64,000 bases of DNA from Ochotona curzoniae (Eukaryota; Chordata; Mammalia; Lagomorpha; Ochotonidae). Shown in pieces: positions 53,627-64,000 of the stretch. The stretch spans positions 17,847,001-17,911,000 of the forward strand of contig NW_024467083.1 in assembly GCF_017591425.1 (NCBI RefSeq). Direction: 5' to 3'. Position 1 is the first letter of the stretch; every line of letters starts with the position of its first letter. The translations under genes and the position numbers were made by a program. Below the pieces are notes generated by a model that made no database searches, was not told the DNA's origin, and saw only the letters and a list, made by a program, of their open reading frames with translations.

Positions 53627-54720
53627 AATTTTTTTCATGATAATTACATGGTTGATCAGGGTGGGAAGGATTGAAGTTTAGGGATAAATGGGTGAAATCA
53701 TTTCCAAATTTGCTAGTTCTTCTTCTTGTTTCTGGGAAAAGGGAGGAGATAAAGGGAGATGCCACACCCAGTTTCCCAAATGTTCCCATACCTATGAATG
53801 GGCAACTGCTACCCAGTATCTATCCAGGGTCCTGGCGTATGCATGTTCCCAGGGTTCTGCACAAGAAGTTTGGATAGTTCTGAAATGCTATCAATTTAGC
53901 TGATCCAAGGATGATGAAGGTCTCCCAATGTCCATTGGCTGATATGGGTCTACCTGAAGTCTTCTTTCGTCCAGATCTTTGCTGTCATCATTTGGCTGGG
54001 GTAGTTGTTCAATTACTCTGTTCTTCTTCTGCTATGGTACCAAACAGGCTGCTATATTCTGCGTGTGCATCAGGGTCTGCATCCACTGTTCCACCTTCTT
54101 AACTGAGGAGGGCATATTCTTGCAAGTGAGTTCAAGGATCCAGGCCAGGTGACCTGAGTCCATCAGATCCCCCTCTTCCCCAGGCTCATGAACCTGACAA
54201 CCCCTTGCAGGTGGGCCCAAGGACCCGAGCCAGGCAACCCGAGCTCTGCTGAATTCCCACCCCTAGGGCTCACAAACCTGGCACCCACTTCGCAGGTGGG
54301 TCGAGGGACCCAGGTGAGGTTCCCGGGGCTCACAAATCCAGCACCCCATGTGCAGGCAGGCCAAGAGACCCGGGCTAGGTGACCTGGGCCTGATTGGATC
54401 CCTCACCCATAAGGCTCATGGACCTGGGACCCACCTCACAGGCATGCACAGGGACCCGGGCCAGGCAACCTCACTGGATCCCTTGCCCCCAGGGCTGATG
54501 AACCTGGCACCCCTCGCCCCCACAGGTGGGCCCAAGGACCTGAGACAGGTGACCCAAGTCCCGCTGCATCGCCTACTCCTGGGGTTCACAAACCCAGCAC
54601 CCACTGCTTGGTTGGGTCCAGGCCAAGAGATACAAGCCCCACTGGGTCCTCGCCCCCGGGGCTCACAAACCCAGCACCCATGGACCCCAGGCTGGTGTGA
54701 TTTGCCTCACCTAAGCATAC
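53627..54720 (-). mobile_element. L1 3' end with type B tandem modules, antisense
   Basis: After the reversed 3' end (ATGGTTGATCAGGGTGGGA), seven units begin with GGCTCA(C/T)(A/G)AAC-like motifs at 54183, 54267, 54327, 54413, 54493, 54583 and 54660. Spacings are 60-90 bases. Each carries CTGGCACCC, a CAGGTGGGC-like string and GGGCCAGGTGACC. Confidence 0.7.
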
Positions 54721-55990
54721 ACTATTGTATTGTGCAGCCTGACGCAGTCTAGTCTGTCCCCCAGCTCCAGCTCTTTCTTGTGGGTGCTGCAGCCTATCCC
54801 AGCCCAGCCTGATCCGTGTTCCAGCCCTAATGTGAACTGGCTGGTGTTGCAGCCCAGTCTGGCTCCTCCTGCCCCCTGTCCTGGTTCTCAGACCTGCCAG
54901 TGGATGTTATAAATTGGCCCAGCTTGGTCTGTCCCCAGGCCTGACCCACAGGTATGCTGGCAAGTACTGTAACCTGGCGTTGTCTGGGCTGTTCCTTACC
55001 TTGATTCTTGTGCTCACCTGCAGAGACTGCATCCCAACGGAGGAGTTTCCCAAGCTCCTCTATTGGGTCTCCCGCCGTGGCAGTTCTCACACACATCAGT
55101 GGGTTCTTGGCCCAGGTTGACTTTGTCTACTTTCTGTCCTGTCTAGACCTAGCCCAGTCATTTCTACACCCAGCCTGGTGCTCACAAGTACCAGTGGGTG
55201 CTGGAGTCTAGCCCAAATGGCTGGTCCCTAGACTTGGTCCACACTTGCATCAGTGGAGGCTTTTGACATGTCCAGCCCCAGCCTGCTGTCACCACTCTGG
55301 CTCTTGTCCCCACCAGAAGGAACCACAACCCAGTTAGGACGTCTCCTTATCTCCCCAGCCAGGCTTGTTCCTATTCACAGCTCTTGGACGTGCCAATGGA
55401 GATTGCAGTTCCACAGAGGTAAGCCCATATCTCCCCCACAGGTTTTGCTACCAGATCCATTTCTCTTACGTGCTAGCTATTGTCATGGCCCATCTGAACG
55501 TCACCTGCCCTCTGTTCTGACTCTCACTGGTAGACCCCAGCCTTAACCTTAGTGTGTGCCAGTGAGTGGTACTCAATGATGGTCGAAGCTCACTACCCCA
55601 GCTCAGGTCTTTCATGTGTGTTTGTATTTTGGCCTGACCATTAAAGGCCCTCCTGTTCCGCCCTTCAAACTATTTGGTCTCAGCCCTTCTCTTAAATACA
55701 CATGCAGTGGTCTTATCCATGGAAGTCCATCAACAGTAAGTCCTCACCTGGCCATAAACCCATAGGTCATCAACCAATTCCACTTGTGCAATCATCCATT
55801 CCCCCTGCAAATCCACACCCCCAAACTCCCAGAGCACGCTGCTGGGTGGCCCGAGCTATCCAGGCTCTCTTCTAGGCAACCACACGGCCCAGCTAACACA
55901 CCTATGCTGGGCAAGAAAACCTTCAGGCCAGGAAAAGCCTGAAGGCCCACCGAGTCTCCCTTCCCCAGGGCACCATCCCACTCAGCTGTC
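54721..55990 (-). mobile_element. L1 3'UTR, type A array, antisense
   Basis: Directly follows the type B units and contains typical modules (GTGGGTGCTGCAGCCTA). It ends with the GCTGCTGGGTGGCC motif also present at 63750. It may be the 5'-ward continuation of the same L1, so that one 3'UTR holds both module types. Confidence 0.6.
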
Positions 55991-56427
55991 TGCACCTGTG
56001 GCCAATAGTTCTTGAAAAATTATTAAGCCCTAGAGAGATAACAGAGAAGTAGAGAATTTTACATAGGGAGGTTTATAAGCAGAGTGACTCACAGATGGTG
56101 GTTTGCAGGGTGGAATCATGTACAACACATCAACTATCAGCAAAGGGAAAGGCAGAACATCAAGGTACTGTTGCAACCCTACAGAAAAGGCACAGGAGGA
56201 AACTGTGGCCCTCCAGTACAGCAGGAGGTACAGATGTTCCGTAGGGGCCCAAAATGTATTCTCCCTAGAGAGTGAGCAAACCATCCATTAAAATAGTAAA
56301 CAATCTCCTACACTTTGACTTGCATGTTTCCTCTGGGGACTTAGGTGGATATGGGAACCAAAAATTGGGGAAGCACTTATTTTAAAGCCAGTTACCATGT
56401 CCTAAAATCCTCAATTAAATATGCTTC
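55991..56427. other. No gene recognised
   Basis: Plain sequence between an L1 array and SINEs. A possible decayed LTR could not be supported. Confidence 0.4.
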
Positions 56428-56575
56428 ACTGGCCTCAGGGTTGACTCAGCTCCGGCCATTACCGACATTTGGGGGAGTGAACCAGCATGTGGAAGATCTT
56501 TCCCTCTCTGTCTCTCCTTCTCTCTGTAACTCTGCCTTTCCAATACAAATAAATAATATCTTTAAGAAAAAAGAA
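56428..56575 (+). mobile_element. C-repeat SINE, 3' half
   Basis: GACTCAGCTCCGGCCATTAC to AAATAAATAATATCTTTAAG. Confidence 0.78.
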
Positions 56576-56582
56576 ATCTACA

Positions 56583-56905
56583 TGGGATCTGGTGTAATGG
56601 TGTATCGAGCTAGTCCTCCACCTGTGGTTCCAGCAGCCCATGTAGGTGTTGTGTCCTCCTGCTGTACTTCTCATACAGTTCTCTGCTTATGGCCTAGGTA
56701 AGTAGTGAAGAATGGCTTAAGTCCTTGGGATCCTGCATCCACATAGGAGACCTGAAGAAGCTCCTGGCTTTCTATTGGTTTAAGTCTGGCGTTGTGATCA
56801 CGTGGGGAGTGAATCAGTGGATGGAAGAGCTCTGTCTTTCCTTCTCTCTGAGTAACTTGCCTTTTTTAAAAAAATAAATACATCTTTCTAAAAAAGAAAA
56901 AAAAA
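56583..56905 (+). mobile_element. C-repeat SINE
   Basis: GGGATCTGGTGTAATGGTGT to an A-rich tail. Tandem to the previous fragment. Confidence 0.8.
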
Positions 56906-57044
56906 TCCACATGCTCAACAGCATGATTAGACATGCCACACTGAGAGCATATATTGACATCTATGTCATCTACTCAAAGAAATAAATGTCAAAAAAAAAA
57001 AACCAAATATGAATTGTCACCACAAGTTAGAATATAAGTGACTA

Positions 57045-57385
57045 GGACCAGTACAGCGGTGTAGCATGCTAATTCTCTGACCTATGGTGCTTTGCATCCC
57101 ATATGGACACTGGTTCATGTCCTGGCCACTCCACTTCAGACCCAGCTCCCTGTTTATGGCCTAGGAAAGCAATGGAGACTGGCCCAAATCCTTTAGACCC
57201 TGCACTCACATGGGAGACCTGGAAAAAGCTTCTGGCTTCCCGCTTCAGATCAGCTCAGCTCTAGCCATTGGGGCCATTTGGGGAGTTGAGCCAGCAGATG
57301 GAGGACCTTCTCTCTCTAACTCTCTTTTTTCCCCTATAAAAGCTGCCTTTCAAATGAAAATAATTAAAACATTTTTAGAAGAATA
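57045..57385 (+). mobile_element. C-repeat SINE
   Basis: GGACCAGTACAGCGGTGTAG to AATGAAAATAATTAAAAC. Confidence 0.82.
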
Positions 57386-57391
57386 AAGCAG

Positions 57392-57835
57392 ATTATCTCA
57401 ACCTGACCCATTACCAGACTCAGCCCTTACATATGCCAACAGATGTTGCCATCTTGTTCAACCTGTTCTACTTCCAGCCCTGGTTCTTGTGCTCACCAGT
57501 GAGAGGTACCATCTAGTGGGGCATGCTCACAGTTCCCCTGCCAGGGCTGCTCCCAGCCCCGGATCTTACACCTACCAGGGAGTACTGCAGTCCAGCCTGA
57601 CATGGCTCATACCCAATTCTAGCACTTTACGGCTATGCTGTGGCCTAGCTCAGCTGGCCGGCACCCATTCTGGTTCTGGTGCAAAGCAGTGAATATAGCA
57701 GCCCAGTCCAGCCTTGCATACCCCAATTCCAGCCTTCATGCTTCCCAGGAGAAGCAGTGGTCCAGCAAGAAAATTCTGAAATTCCCCTACCAGAAAAACC
57801 CAGCCCCAGGTCTTGTGTGTGCTGGCAGGGCTCTA
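57392..57835 (-). mobile_element. L1 3'UTR fragment, type A, antisense
   Basis: A short set of about six modules (for example GTACTGCAGTCCAGCCTGA). It directly abuts the 3' flank of the third GSTM locus. Confidence 0.6.
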
Positions 57836-58038
57836 AGAGCCTGGGATGGACCTCCAGGCCAGGGATCCAGTCGGGCTCCTCAGAGTAGACACAGCTACTG
57901 ACAGACTGAACACAGTAAAGGCAAGGAGGAACTCCCTGGCATGGGGGCGGGGAGAGAGAGGCTGGAGGCTATTTTTGGAACAGGAAGGAGGTAGAGGAAA
58001 GAGAAGCAAAAGGCTTTAAGGATAAGAACGGAGAGAGA

Positions 58039-58352
58039 GGGCCTGGCGCGATGGCGCAGCAGTTAAGGTTCTCGCCTTGCACGTCCAGGATCCCATATGG
58101 GCGCCGGTTCTAATCCCGGCGGCCCGCTTCCCATCCAGCTCCCTGCCTGTGGCCTTGGAAAGCAGTCAAGGACGGCCCAAGGCTTTGGGACCCTGCACCC
58201 ACTTGGGAGACCCAGAAGAGGCTCCTGGCTTCGGATTGGCATGGCATCAACCGTTGTGGCCACCTGGGGAGTGAATCATCAGACAGAAGATCTTCCTCTC
58301 TATCTGCCTTTCCAATAAAAATAAAATAAATCTTAAAAAAAAAAAAAAAGAA
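58039..58352 (+). mobile_element. Young C-repeat SINE downstream of the third GSTM exon
   Basis: GGCCTGGCGCGATGGCGCAG to AATAAATCTT and poly-A, many CpGs intact. Near-duplicate flanks GAACGGAGAGAGAG and GAAGGGAGTGAGAG. Absent from the paralogous segment at 29 kb, so it landed after the duplication. Confidence 0.92.
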
Positions 58353-58461
58353 GGGAGTGAGAGGAAAAAGGCAGTGCCAGGGACACAGGGGGACCAGTTG
58401 CCACCCAGGTTCTGGGTAGCAGGCTGACACGGCTCCTCCTGTCTCCTGGCCTCTCATGGCC

Positions 58462-58551
58462 CTACTTGTTGCCCCAAGTGGCCATCTTGGTGAACACAGG
58501 TCTTGGGAGGAAGCGGCTGGACTTCATGTAGGGAGAGATCTTCTCCAGGCC
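58462..58551 (-). CDS. GSTM: Terminal exon (exon 8) of a third, GSTM2-like Mu gene; rest outside the window
   Basis: On the - strand an AG acceptor precedes 58551. The 90-base open exon encodes 29 residues and a stop, with SSRFLPRPVFTKMATWGNK at the end. This closely resembles the GSTM2 C terminus and has Thr at the position equivalent to 210. Length, phase and stop position equal exon 8 of genes A and B. No exon 7 is seen between here and 64000, a stretch filled with SINEs, microsatellites and L1 sequence. Either intron 7 is unusually long (over 5.4 kb) or this is an isolated exon of a decayed copy. The exon itself carries no lesion. Confidence 0.8.
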   Translation of the reverse strand, partial: GLEKISPYMKSSRFLPRPVFTKMATWGNK

Positions 58552-58944
58552 CTGTGAGTGGGAACAAGCACAGAGCTCAGGGCCTGCACCCCACTGGGGT
58601 ACCCACCCACAGCCCTAGGCAGCCCAGGCACAGTGGGACCCCAACAGGAGCCCTCCTGGGGCTCCAGGGCTGGAGCTTGACACAGTCTCCTGAGGGGCCA
58701 CAGCCCTGGTGACTTCACTTTTCAGGGACCTTCAGCCAATGTCCTTGCTTCCTAAGAGCTCAGTGAGGGTACCTGGCACACAGCAGGTATGTTACATGCA
58801 CTGCGGGTGACTGTTCAGGATTAGGAAACTGTTTCCCCAAATCTGATGCTCAGCCCCATTATCACCATTCATCAGAAAGGAACTAAGGACCAGGCAATGG
58901 CACGGCATGACTCCACCCCTTGGGACATCCCATCCCCTCTCACA

Positions 58945-59138
58945 GTGCCTGGGTTTCAGCATCTGCTCTGCTCTCCCACCCAGCTCCAGACTAATGCACA
59001 TCCTGTAGGCAACAGAGATAGCTCATCTACTCGGGTCCCCACGACTCACATGGGAGGCTAGATTGAGCTCCTGGCTTCAGCCTGGCCAGGTCCTGGCTGC
59101 TGAGACCATTCAGAGAGGGAGACAGTGGATGGCAGAAA

Positions 59139-59175
<37 letters not shown>

Positions 59176-59205
59176 AAAGAGAGAGCTCTTTCCAAATGAA
59201 TTAAA
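58945..59205 (+). mobile_element. C-repeat SINE, old, with (GT)n
   Basis: ACTCACATGGGAGGCTAGAT, ACAGTGGATGGCAGAAATTC, then a GT run at 59144-59173 replacing the pyrimidine tract. Confidence 0.68.
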
Positions 59206-59412
59206 AAAGAAACTCAGAGCAGCTGAGCTACAGGCAGGTTAAGCGCCTCATGCTCAAGTGACTAGTGATGACTCATGGCTGGGAGCTGCCGGGCTGTGTC
59301 TGCCTACCATGCCTGGCTCTCTGCTGCACTGCCCCTTCCATCTTCCAAAAGCCCTATCTGCTCAGACCTCCCTTTCATGGGCCAGTTTTTGGCTTGGCTG
59401 GGTTTGCATACA

Positions 59413-59441
59413 ATGGTGTGTGTGTGTGTGTGTGTGTGTGT
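59413..59441 (+). repeat. (GT)n microsatellite
   Basis: Simple run of about 14 GT units. Confidence 0.95.
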
Positions 59442-59739
59442 TGCTAGCAGGACAATGTCCTTGATGTGTAGAAGAGAGCCCAGACATTACTCAGTGACAT
59501 TGTAAAACCTGCATAATGTGGATTCAGGTGAGTGACCCAGAAAGCACCTACTGGACTGAGCTCTAATTATTCCTAGGAAAATAGAAAACTCAGAATCTTT
59601 ACCTGGTGCCGGAGCTCATCCTTACTGTGCTCCAGCCTACCTCATCTCCAGCTCTGCCACAAGTAACATGAACCACATTGCCAGGACAGAGAGTGCGAAT
59701 GTAATTTCCCCCCCTATGATGTGTATCTTGAAAGACAGT

Positions 59740-60060
59740 GTCAGAGAGGAGGAGCAGGGTGTGTGTGTGTGTGTAAGAGAGAGATTTTTCCAACTGTTGC
59801 TTTGTTCCCTAACTGGCCACAACAGCCTGGGCTGTGACAAGCCAAAGCCAGGAAGCCTGGACTCCAGCCAGGTTTCCCACATGGGTGGCACAAGTTCAAG
59901 TGATTAAGCATCAGCTGTTGCTTCCCAGGGACATTAGTAGGGAGCTGGATAGGGACCTTGGAGCCAGGACTTGAAGTGGCTACTCTGATATGGGCTGTGA
60001 GTGCAGCAGGTGGTGGCTTGACTTGCTATGCTACAATGCCAAGCCACACACAGAGACTTT
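59740..60060 (-). mobile_element. C-repeat SINE, old
   Basis: AACTGGCCACAACAGCCTGG, TTAGTAGGGAGCTGGATAGG and a GCTACAATGCCAAGCC end. Confidence 0.75.
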
Positions 60061-60239
60061 CTCAAGTATTCAAGGACACACAGGGCCACTCGTTCCCTTC
60101 AGGCCATTGGCTGCAGTCCAACTGTTACCCTTCCTCTCTTAGTCATGTTAGCTCTTCCAAGGCCATGTAACCCAGGCCAGGGGCATAGATGATAGTTGCT
60201 GAGACTACAAATCCTCTGATGGGGAGTGGGACAGGAAAC

Positions 60240-60580
60240 AGACTCCAGCCTGAATCAGTGGGGCTAACACCTCATATTTCCAGCACTTAAGACTCTGGGG
60301 TGCCAGCATCCCACATCAGGGTGTAAAGGATCTGAGCCCTCGCTGCATTTGTGGTTTCTGCTCCCTGCTCTCGTCCCCTTTGGGAGGCAGCAGAAGATGC
60401 CTTCAGTACTTGGGTCTGAGCCAGTCACATGGGAGACCTGGACCGAGTCCCAGGCTCCTGGCTTTGGCCTGGCTAGCCCTTCCTGTTGCAGGCACTTAGA
60501 GAGACAAGGAGCAGATGGAAGATCACCTGCTCTGTCTCTGAACCTCGTTCTTTGGGTCTCCGCCTTTTCTTTCTTTTCTC
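60240..60580 (+). mobile_element. C-repeat SINE, old
   Basis: GGTGCCAGCATCCCACATCA, CTGGCTTTGGCCTGGCTAGC, then the pyrimidine tract that has grown into (CTTT)n. Confidence 0.7.
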
Positions 60581-60581
60581 C

Positions 60582-60585
60582 CTTT

Positions 60586-60657
<72 letters not shown>

Positions 60658-60692
60658 TTCTTTCTTTCTTTCTTTTTTTTCTTTCTCTTTCT
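60582..60692 (+). repeat. (CTTT)n microsatellite
   Basis: More than 20 near-perfect CTTT units at the end of a SINE. Confidence 0.97.
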
Positions 60693-60699
60693 TTCTTAT

Positions 60700-63600
60700 T
60701 TTTTAATATGTATTTTTATTTTGATAGTCTTTACATTGTTGATTAGGGTATAAAGGGTCAAGGGCTACAGGAAAGTGGGTAAGACCATTGTTTCCAAACT
60801 AATATCTTTTTTTTTTTTTTGTATTTGGGGTCAGGGGAGAAACAAAGGGAGAAGCTCCACCCAGCCTCCCCCTCATCCCAGGTCCTTGATATGGGGCATG
60901 CTCTGAGGGTCCTACTCCAGCAGTTGTGATAGTTCAACTGTTCTGAATTGCTGCCGATCTCACTGTTCCAAGCACGATGAAACCTATTCAGAATCCACTG
61001 GCTGACATAGTTTCTTCATGGTTGGGGTTCTGACATCAGCAGTTCAGTTGGAGGGAATCTCCAAAGAAACTTCATCTGAGATGATCCCAGACCTGATTCT
61101 CGTGTGTGCTTGCTAGTACAGCATCTGGCACAGTCCATTGCCCCAATCAGCTTATGCACATGCTGGTAGTTGCACTTGCTGGGTCATTTCTGTTTCCAGC
61201 CTTGTCTTGCACATGAACCAAAGGGTGTTGCAGTCCAGCCTGATCCTACCCACTTCATATTTGGCCCTCATGCAAACCAGTGGGAGCTGCGGTCTAGTTG
61301 GAGCGACTCCCCATAACCCCCACCAGGCCTGCCCCCTACCCTAGTTCAGTATGTACCACAGACTTGTTCAGTCTGTCCCACATCCCATTTAGCTCTCATA
61401 CATGCCAATGTGCATTGAAGCCCAGTTCAACCCAACCAATCCCACTATCCAGCCCACACACATACTGGTGGGTGCTGTTCTATCTAGCCACCCCTGCCCC
61501 AGTCCTGGTTTTCATGCTCTTCAGTGGGAGTGGTAACCCAAGAGGGAGGTGCCCACTATTTCCCTACTAGGCCACTCTCACTCCCAGATTATGCATTCTG
61601 CAGGTGGTTCTGGAGATTAACCTGACAAATTTAGCCCCTAGTACCAGTCTCTGCGGCTGATGCTGCAGCAAAACCCAAACAACCCTCACACACTCTAATT
61701 TATGCTTGCACCAGTAGGAACAGTCAGCCCAACCTGGCTTTTTCATGATCTAGCTCACCTAAGACCCACAGGTACTGTAGCCCTGCCTGGTCTGGTGGAC
61801 CCCCAGCCCAACTCACTCTCCAGTGGGAGTGGCTGTCCAGCAGGGGAGCCCTCCACATTCCCCTGCTGGCTTTGCCCCCTCCCTCCCTGGTTCTCATGTG
61901 TGTTGGTTGGGCACTACAGCCACAACTGGTATGGCTCACCCTACCTTGGCTTTCTGTAATGTGCACTGGTATGTGTTGTGACAAAACCTGGCCTGACCCA
62001 CACTCTGTTTTGATGCTCAGATTTGCCAGCGGGTGATGCAAACTGGTTCAGTCTGGCCTGCCCCCAACCTGTGCCAAATGTATTCCAGCGGATATCTTTC
62101 TCTGGTCTGGTCTGGGTTGCTCCCTATTGTGGTTCTTGTGCTCGTCTGCAGGGACTGTCTCCCAACAGAGGAGCTGCCCAGGCTCCTGCCTCAGAACCTC
62201 TCCCATTGCCAGATTTTGCGCATACTGGTGGTCCATGGGCCAGCCCTACTCAAGTCACCAATAGAAATAGAAGGGGTTTTTTTTCTGCATCTTGAAAAAC
62301 ACCACAAAAGGGCTTTGTCATTCTGCAGCTGGCACCATGGCGCAACAGGCCAATCTTCTACCCTGTGGTGTCAGCGTCCCATATGGGTGCTGGTCATGTC
62401 CCAGCTGTTCCACTTGCAATTTTGTTCTCTGCTAGTGCCATAAGAAAGCAGCGAAGGGGGCCTAAGATTATGCAACCCTCCACTTGTGTGGAAAATCCAG
62501 AAGTTCCTGGCTCCCAGCATCGAATCAGCTCAACTGAGGCCTTTGTGGCTGTTTGGGCAGTGAACTAGCAGGAACAGTGACCTTTCCTTACTAGCCTTCA
62601 ACCCATTCTGGTTCTTACTGTTGGATGTTTCAGCACAGCCAAGGTTCGTCCATACCCAGACACAGTTCACACATGGCTCAGTAGGGGCAGACATCTAGCC
62701 TAGTCTGGCCTATATCTATCTACCCAGGTCCTCCAGAGCACCAGATAGTGCTGGCATCTAGCCTGGTTAGGTGCTCCCAGCTCCATTTCACACTTGTGCC
62801 AAGAGAGATTGCAGCCATATCCAGACCAGAATGCAACCCCCACTCTGGCCCCAGGACTCTCCCGTGGGAACCCCAACCCAGCAAGGATATACTCTCACAG
62901 CTCCCCAACACAGTCTATTCCCAGCCCTAGATTACATGCATGCCAATGGTTGCTGTGACCAGGTGACTTAGCCCCTCACCTGTCTTGGCCTTTGCCTTTG
63001 ATGCTGTGTCCTAGTATCCCTGGCTCATGCAGACCAGTTAGTGTAAGAGCCTAGCTTGGCATGACCTGTGCTCCATCCTGATATCTGTTTTTCCTTGTGA
63101 GTTAAGGTTTGCTCAGCCCTGCCTAGTCCACTCTCTTCCAGTTGCAGCTCAGCCAACCCCACATCTTGTTTTAGGATGCACATTCGGGTGCTGCTGCCTT
63201 GACCTGCCCACACTATTGTCGGTTCCTTTACCAGTAAGTGATGGCAGGTTCCATGTCACACCTAGCACAGCCATCACCATCCCAACTCATGAGCTAACCA
63301 GTGGGACTTGCATTTCCACAGAATTGGGCCCACATTTCCCCCATAGAATCTACCCCTGGGCCTGGTTCTGTCATGTGCTGGTTAGTGTCTTGACCCTGCC
63401 AAGTGTGACCTGTTCCCTGTTCCACCACTCAGTCATGTTCTAGTACCTATCCCTGCCAGACAGGACCCCAGCCATAGCTTTCATGTGGACTGGTGTGTGG
63501 CAGTTAGTGATGCTCTATGCTAGCAACCCATCTCAGGATTCCCATTTGGGCTGGTGAATCAGTCTGACCCAAATAGATCTTATGGACTCTCTCCTCCAAA

Positions 63601-64000
63601 CTGCCAGATCTCAGTCCCCACACTTGCCAGTAAGTTCTGTGACCCTGTCATTGAGAATCACCCAGAATTCATTCCTAACCTATACTCACACTGGACTTAT
63701 CCATGGATATCTCTAGGCAGCAATTACATAACCTAAAAACCCCAGAGCTTGCTGCCGGGTGGCCAGCAGGTAGAGCCTGGTGTCAAATAGACACACTGGC
63801 TGCCAAAAACCTAAGACTTAGTCACCACTTGGCAGCAGTGATCCTGGCCTGACCCAGCATTGGTCACCACTTGGCATCAGTGACCCAGCATTGGGTCTGG
63901 CCTGGCTTGGGCACCACCTGCAGCAGCCAGCTGCAGTAGGCTCCCTTCACCCCAGCCGCAAGGCGGAACACTGTCTTGGCTCTTCCTGCTGCAAGATGAT
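60700..64000 (-). mobile_element. L1 3' end and long type A array, antisense, running off the window
   Basis: T-rich start and reversed 3' end at 60713-60800, then about 2.8 kb of modules interrupted by a SINE at 62323-62575. It finishes in CACCACTTGGCAGCAGTGA-type repeats (63830-63930), which match the early part of the first array at 1035-1060. This makes it the most complete 3'UTR here. Confidence 0.75.
62323..62575 (+). mobile_element. C-repeat SINE nested in L1 3'UTR
   Basis: AGCTGGCACCATGGCGCAAC to GGCAGTGAACTAGCAGG. Tail short or lost. Confidence 0.75.

Noticed and set aside
54183..54720. Evenly spaced repeats resembling a CRISPR array
   Set aside because: The whole unit is repeated and degenerate, with no unique spacers. 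The host is a mammal and the sequence belongs to L1.
54348..54752. Proline-rich repetitive open frame
   Set aside because: It is the tandem type B L1 module read in one frame. Indels between units shift the frame in other copies.

Overview
This is a mammalian nuclear window. Coding sequence is sparse and split into exons, and about two thirds of the DNA is recognisable interspersed repeat. The dominant SINE is a tRNA-derived C-repeat of the lagomorph type, with roughly 40 copies. Several young copies have the form I associate with pika (Ochotona) rather than with the classic rabbit consensus. I read the organism as a lagomorph and favour pika with moderate confidence.

The biology centres on a glutathione S-transferase Mu (GSTM) cluster. 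Gene A is an intact eight-exon GSTM4-like gene on the + strand (12788-17365). Gene B is an intact eight-exon Mu gene on the - strand (38203-34062) and resembles the rabbit Mu enzyme. A and B converge. A third GSTM2-like locus contributes only its terminal exon (58551-58462, - strand), and any upstream exons would lie beyond the window end. Two broken relics lie between A and B: an exon-2-like fragment (+, 28310-28393) and an exon-8-like fragment (-, about 29368-29276) with a premature stop. The exons of A and B have the canonical Mu lengths (36, 76, 65, 82, 101, 96, 111 and 90 coding bases), intact GT/AG junctions and 218 codons each. The proteins would conjugate glutathione to electrophiles in the cytosol.

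Layout: 1-12 kb is repeat-rich. It holds L1 3'UTR arrays, SINEs and an antisense L1 that keeps its 5'UTR, ORF1 and 3'UTR but has lost almost all of ORF2. 12.4-17.7 kb is gene A with a CpG-island promoter. 17.7-24 kb is ancient L1 plus SINEs. 24.2-27 kb is a sense L1 3' end carrying a solitary LTR. 28-29.5 kb holds the GSTM relics. 30-33.3 kb holds old repeats. 33.3-38.4 kb is gene B. 39-57.9 kb is a dense mosaic of antisense L1 3' ends, SINEs, LTR remnants and a local direct duplication. 57.9-58.8 kb is the third GSTM 3' end. 59-64 kb is SINEs, microsatellites and another antisense L1 3' end.

The most interesting signals are: a likely gene-conversion tract between A and B in which intron 4 is as conserved as the flanking exons; loss of the glutathione-binding arginine in gene B; an unusual lagomorph L1 3'UTR built from long degenerate tandem modules of two types; and an inverted-arm AT-rich repeat family. 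I found no prokaryotic system, CRISPR array or clearly novel multigene system.
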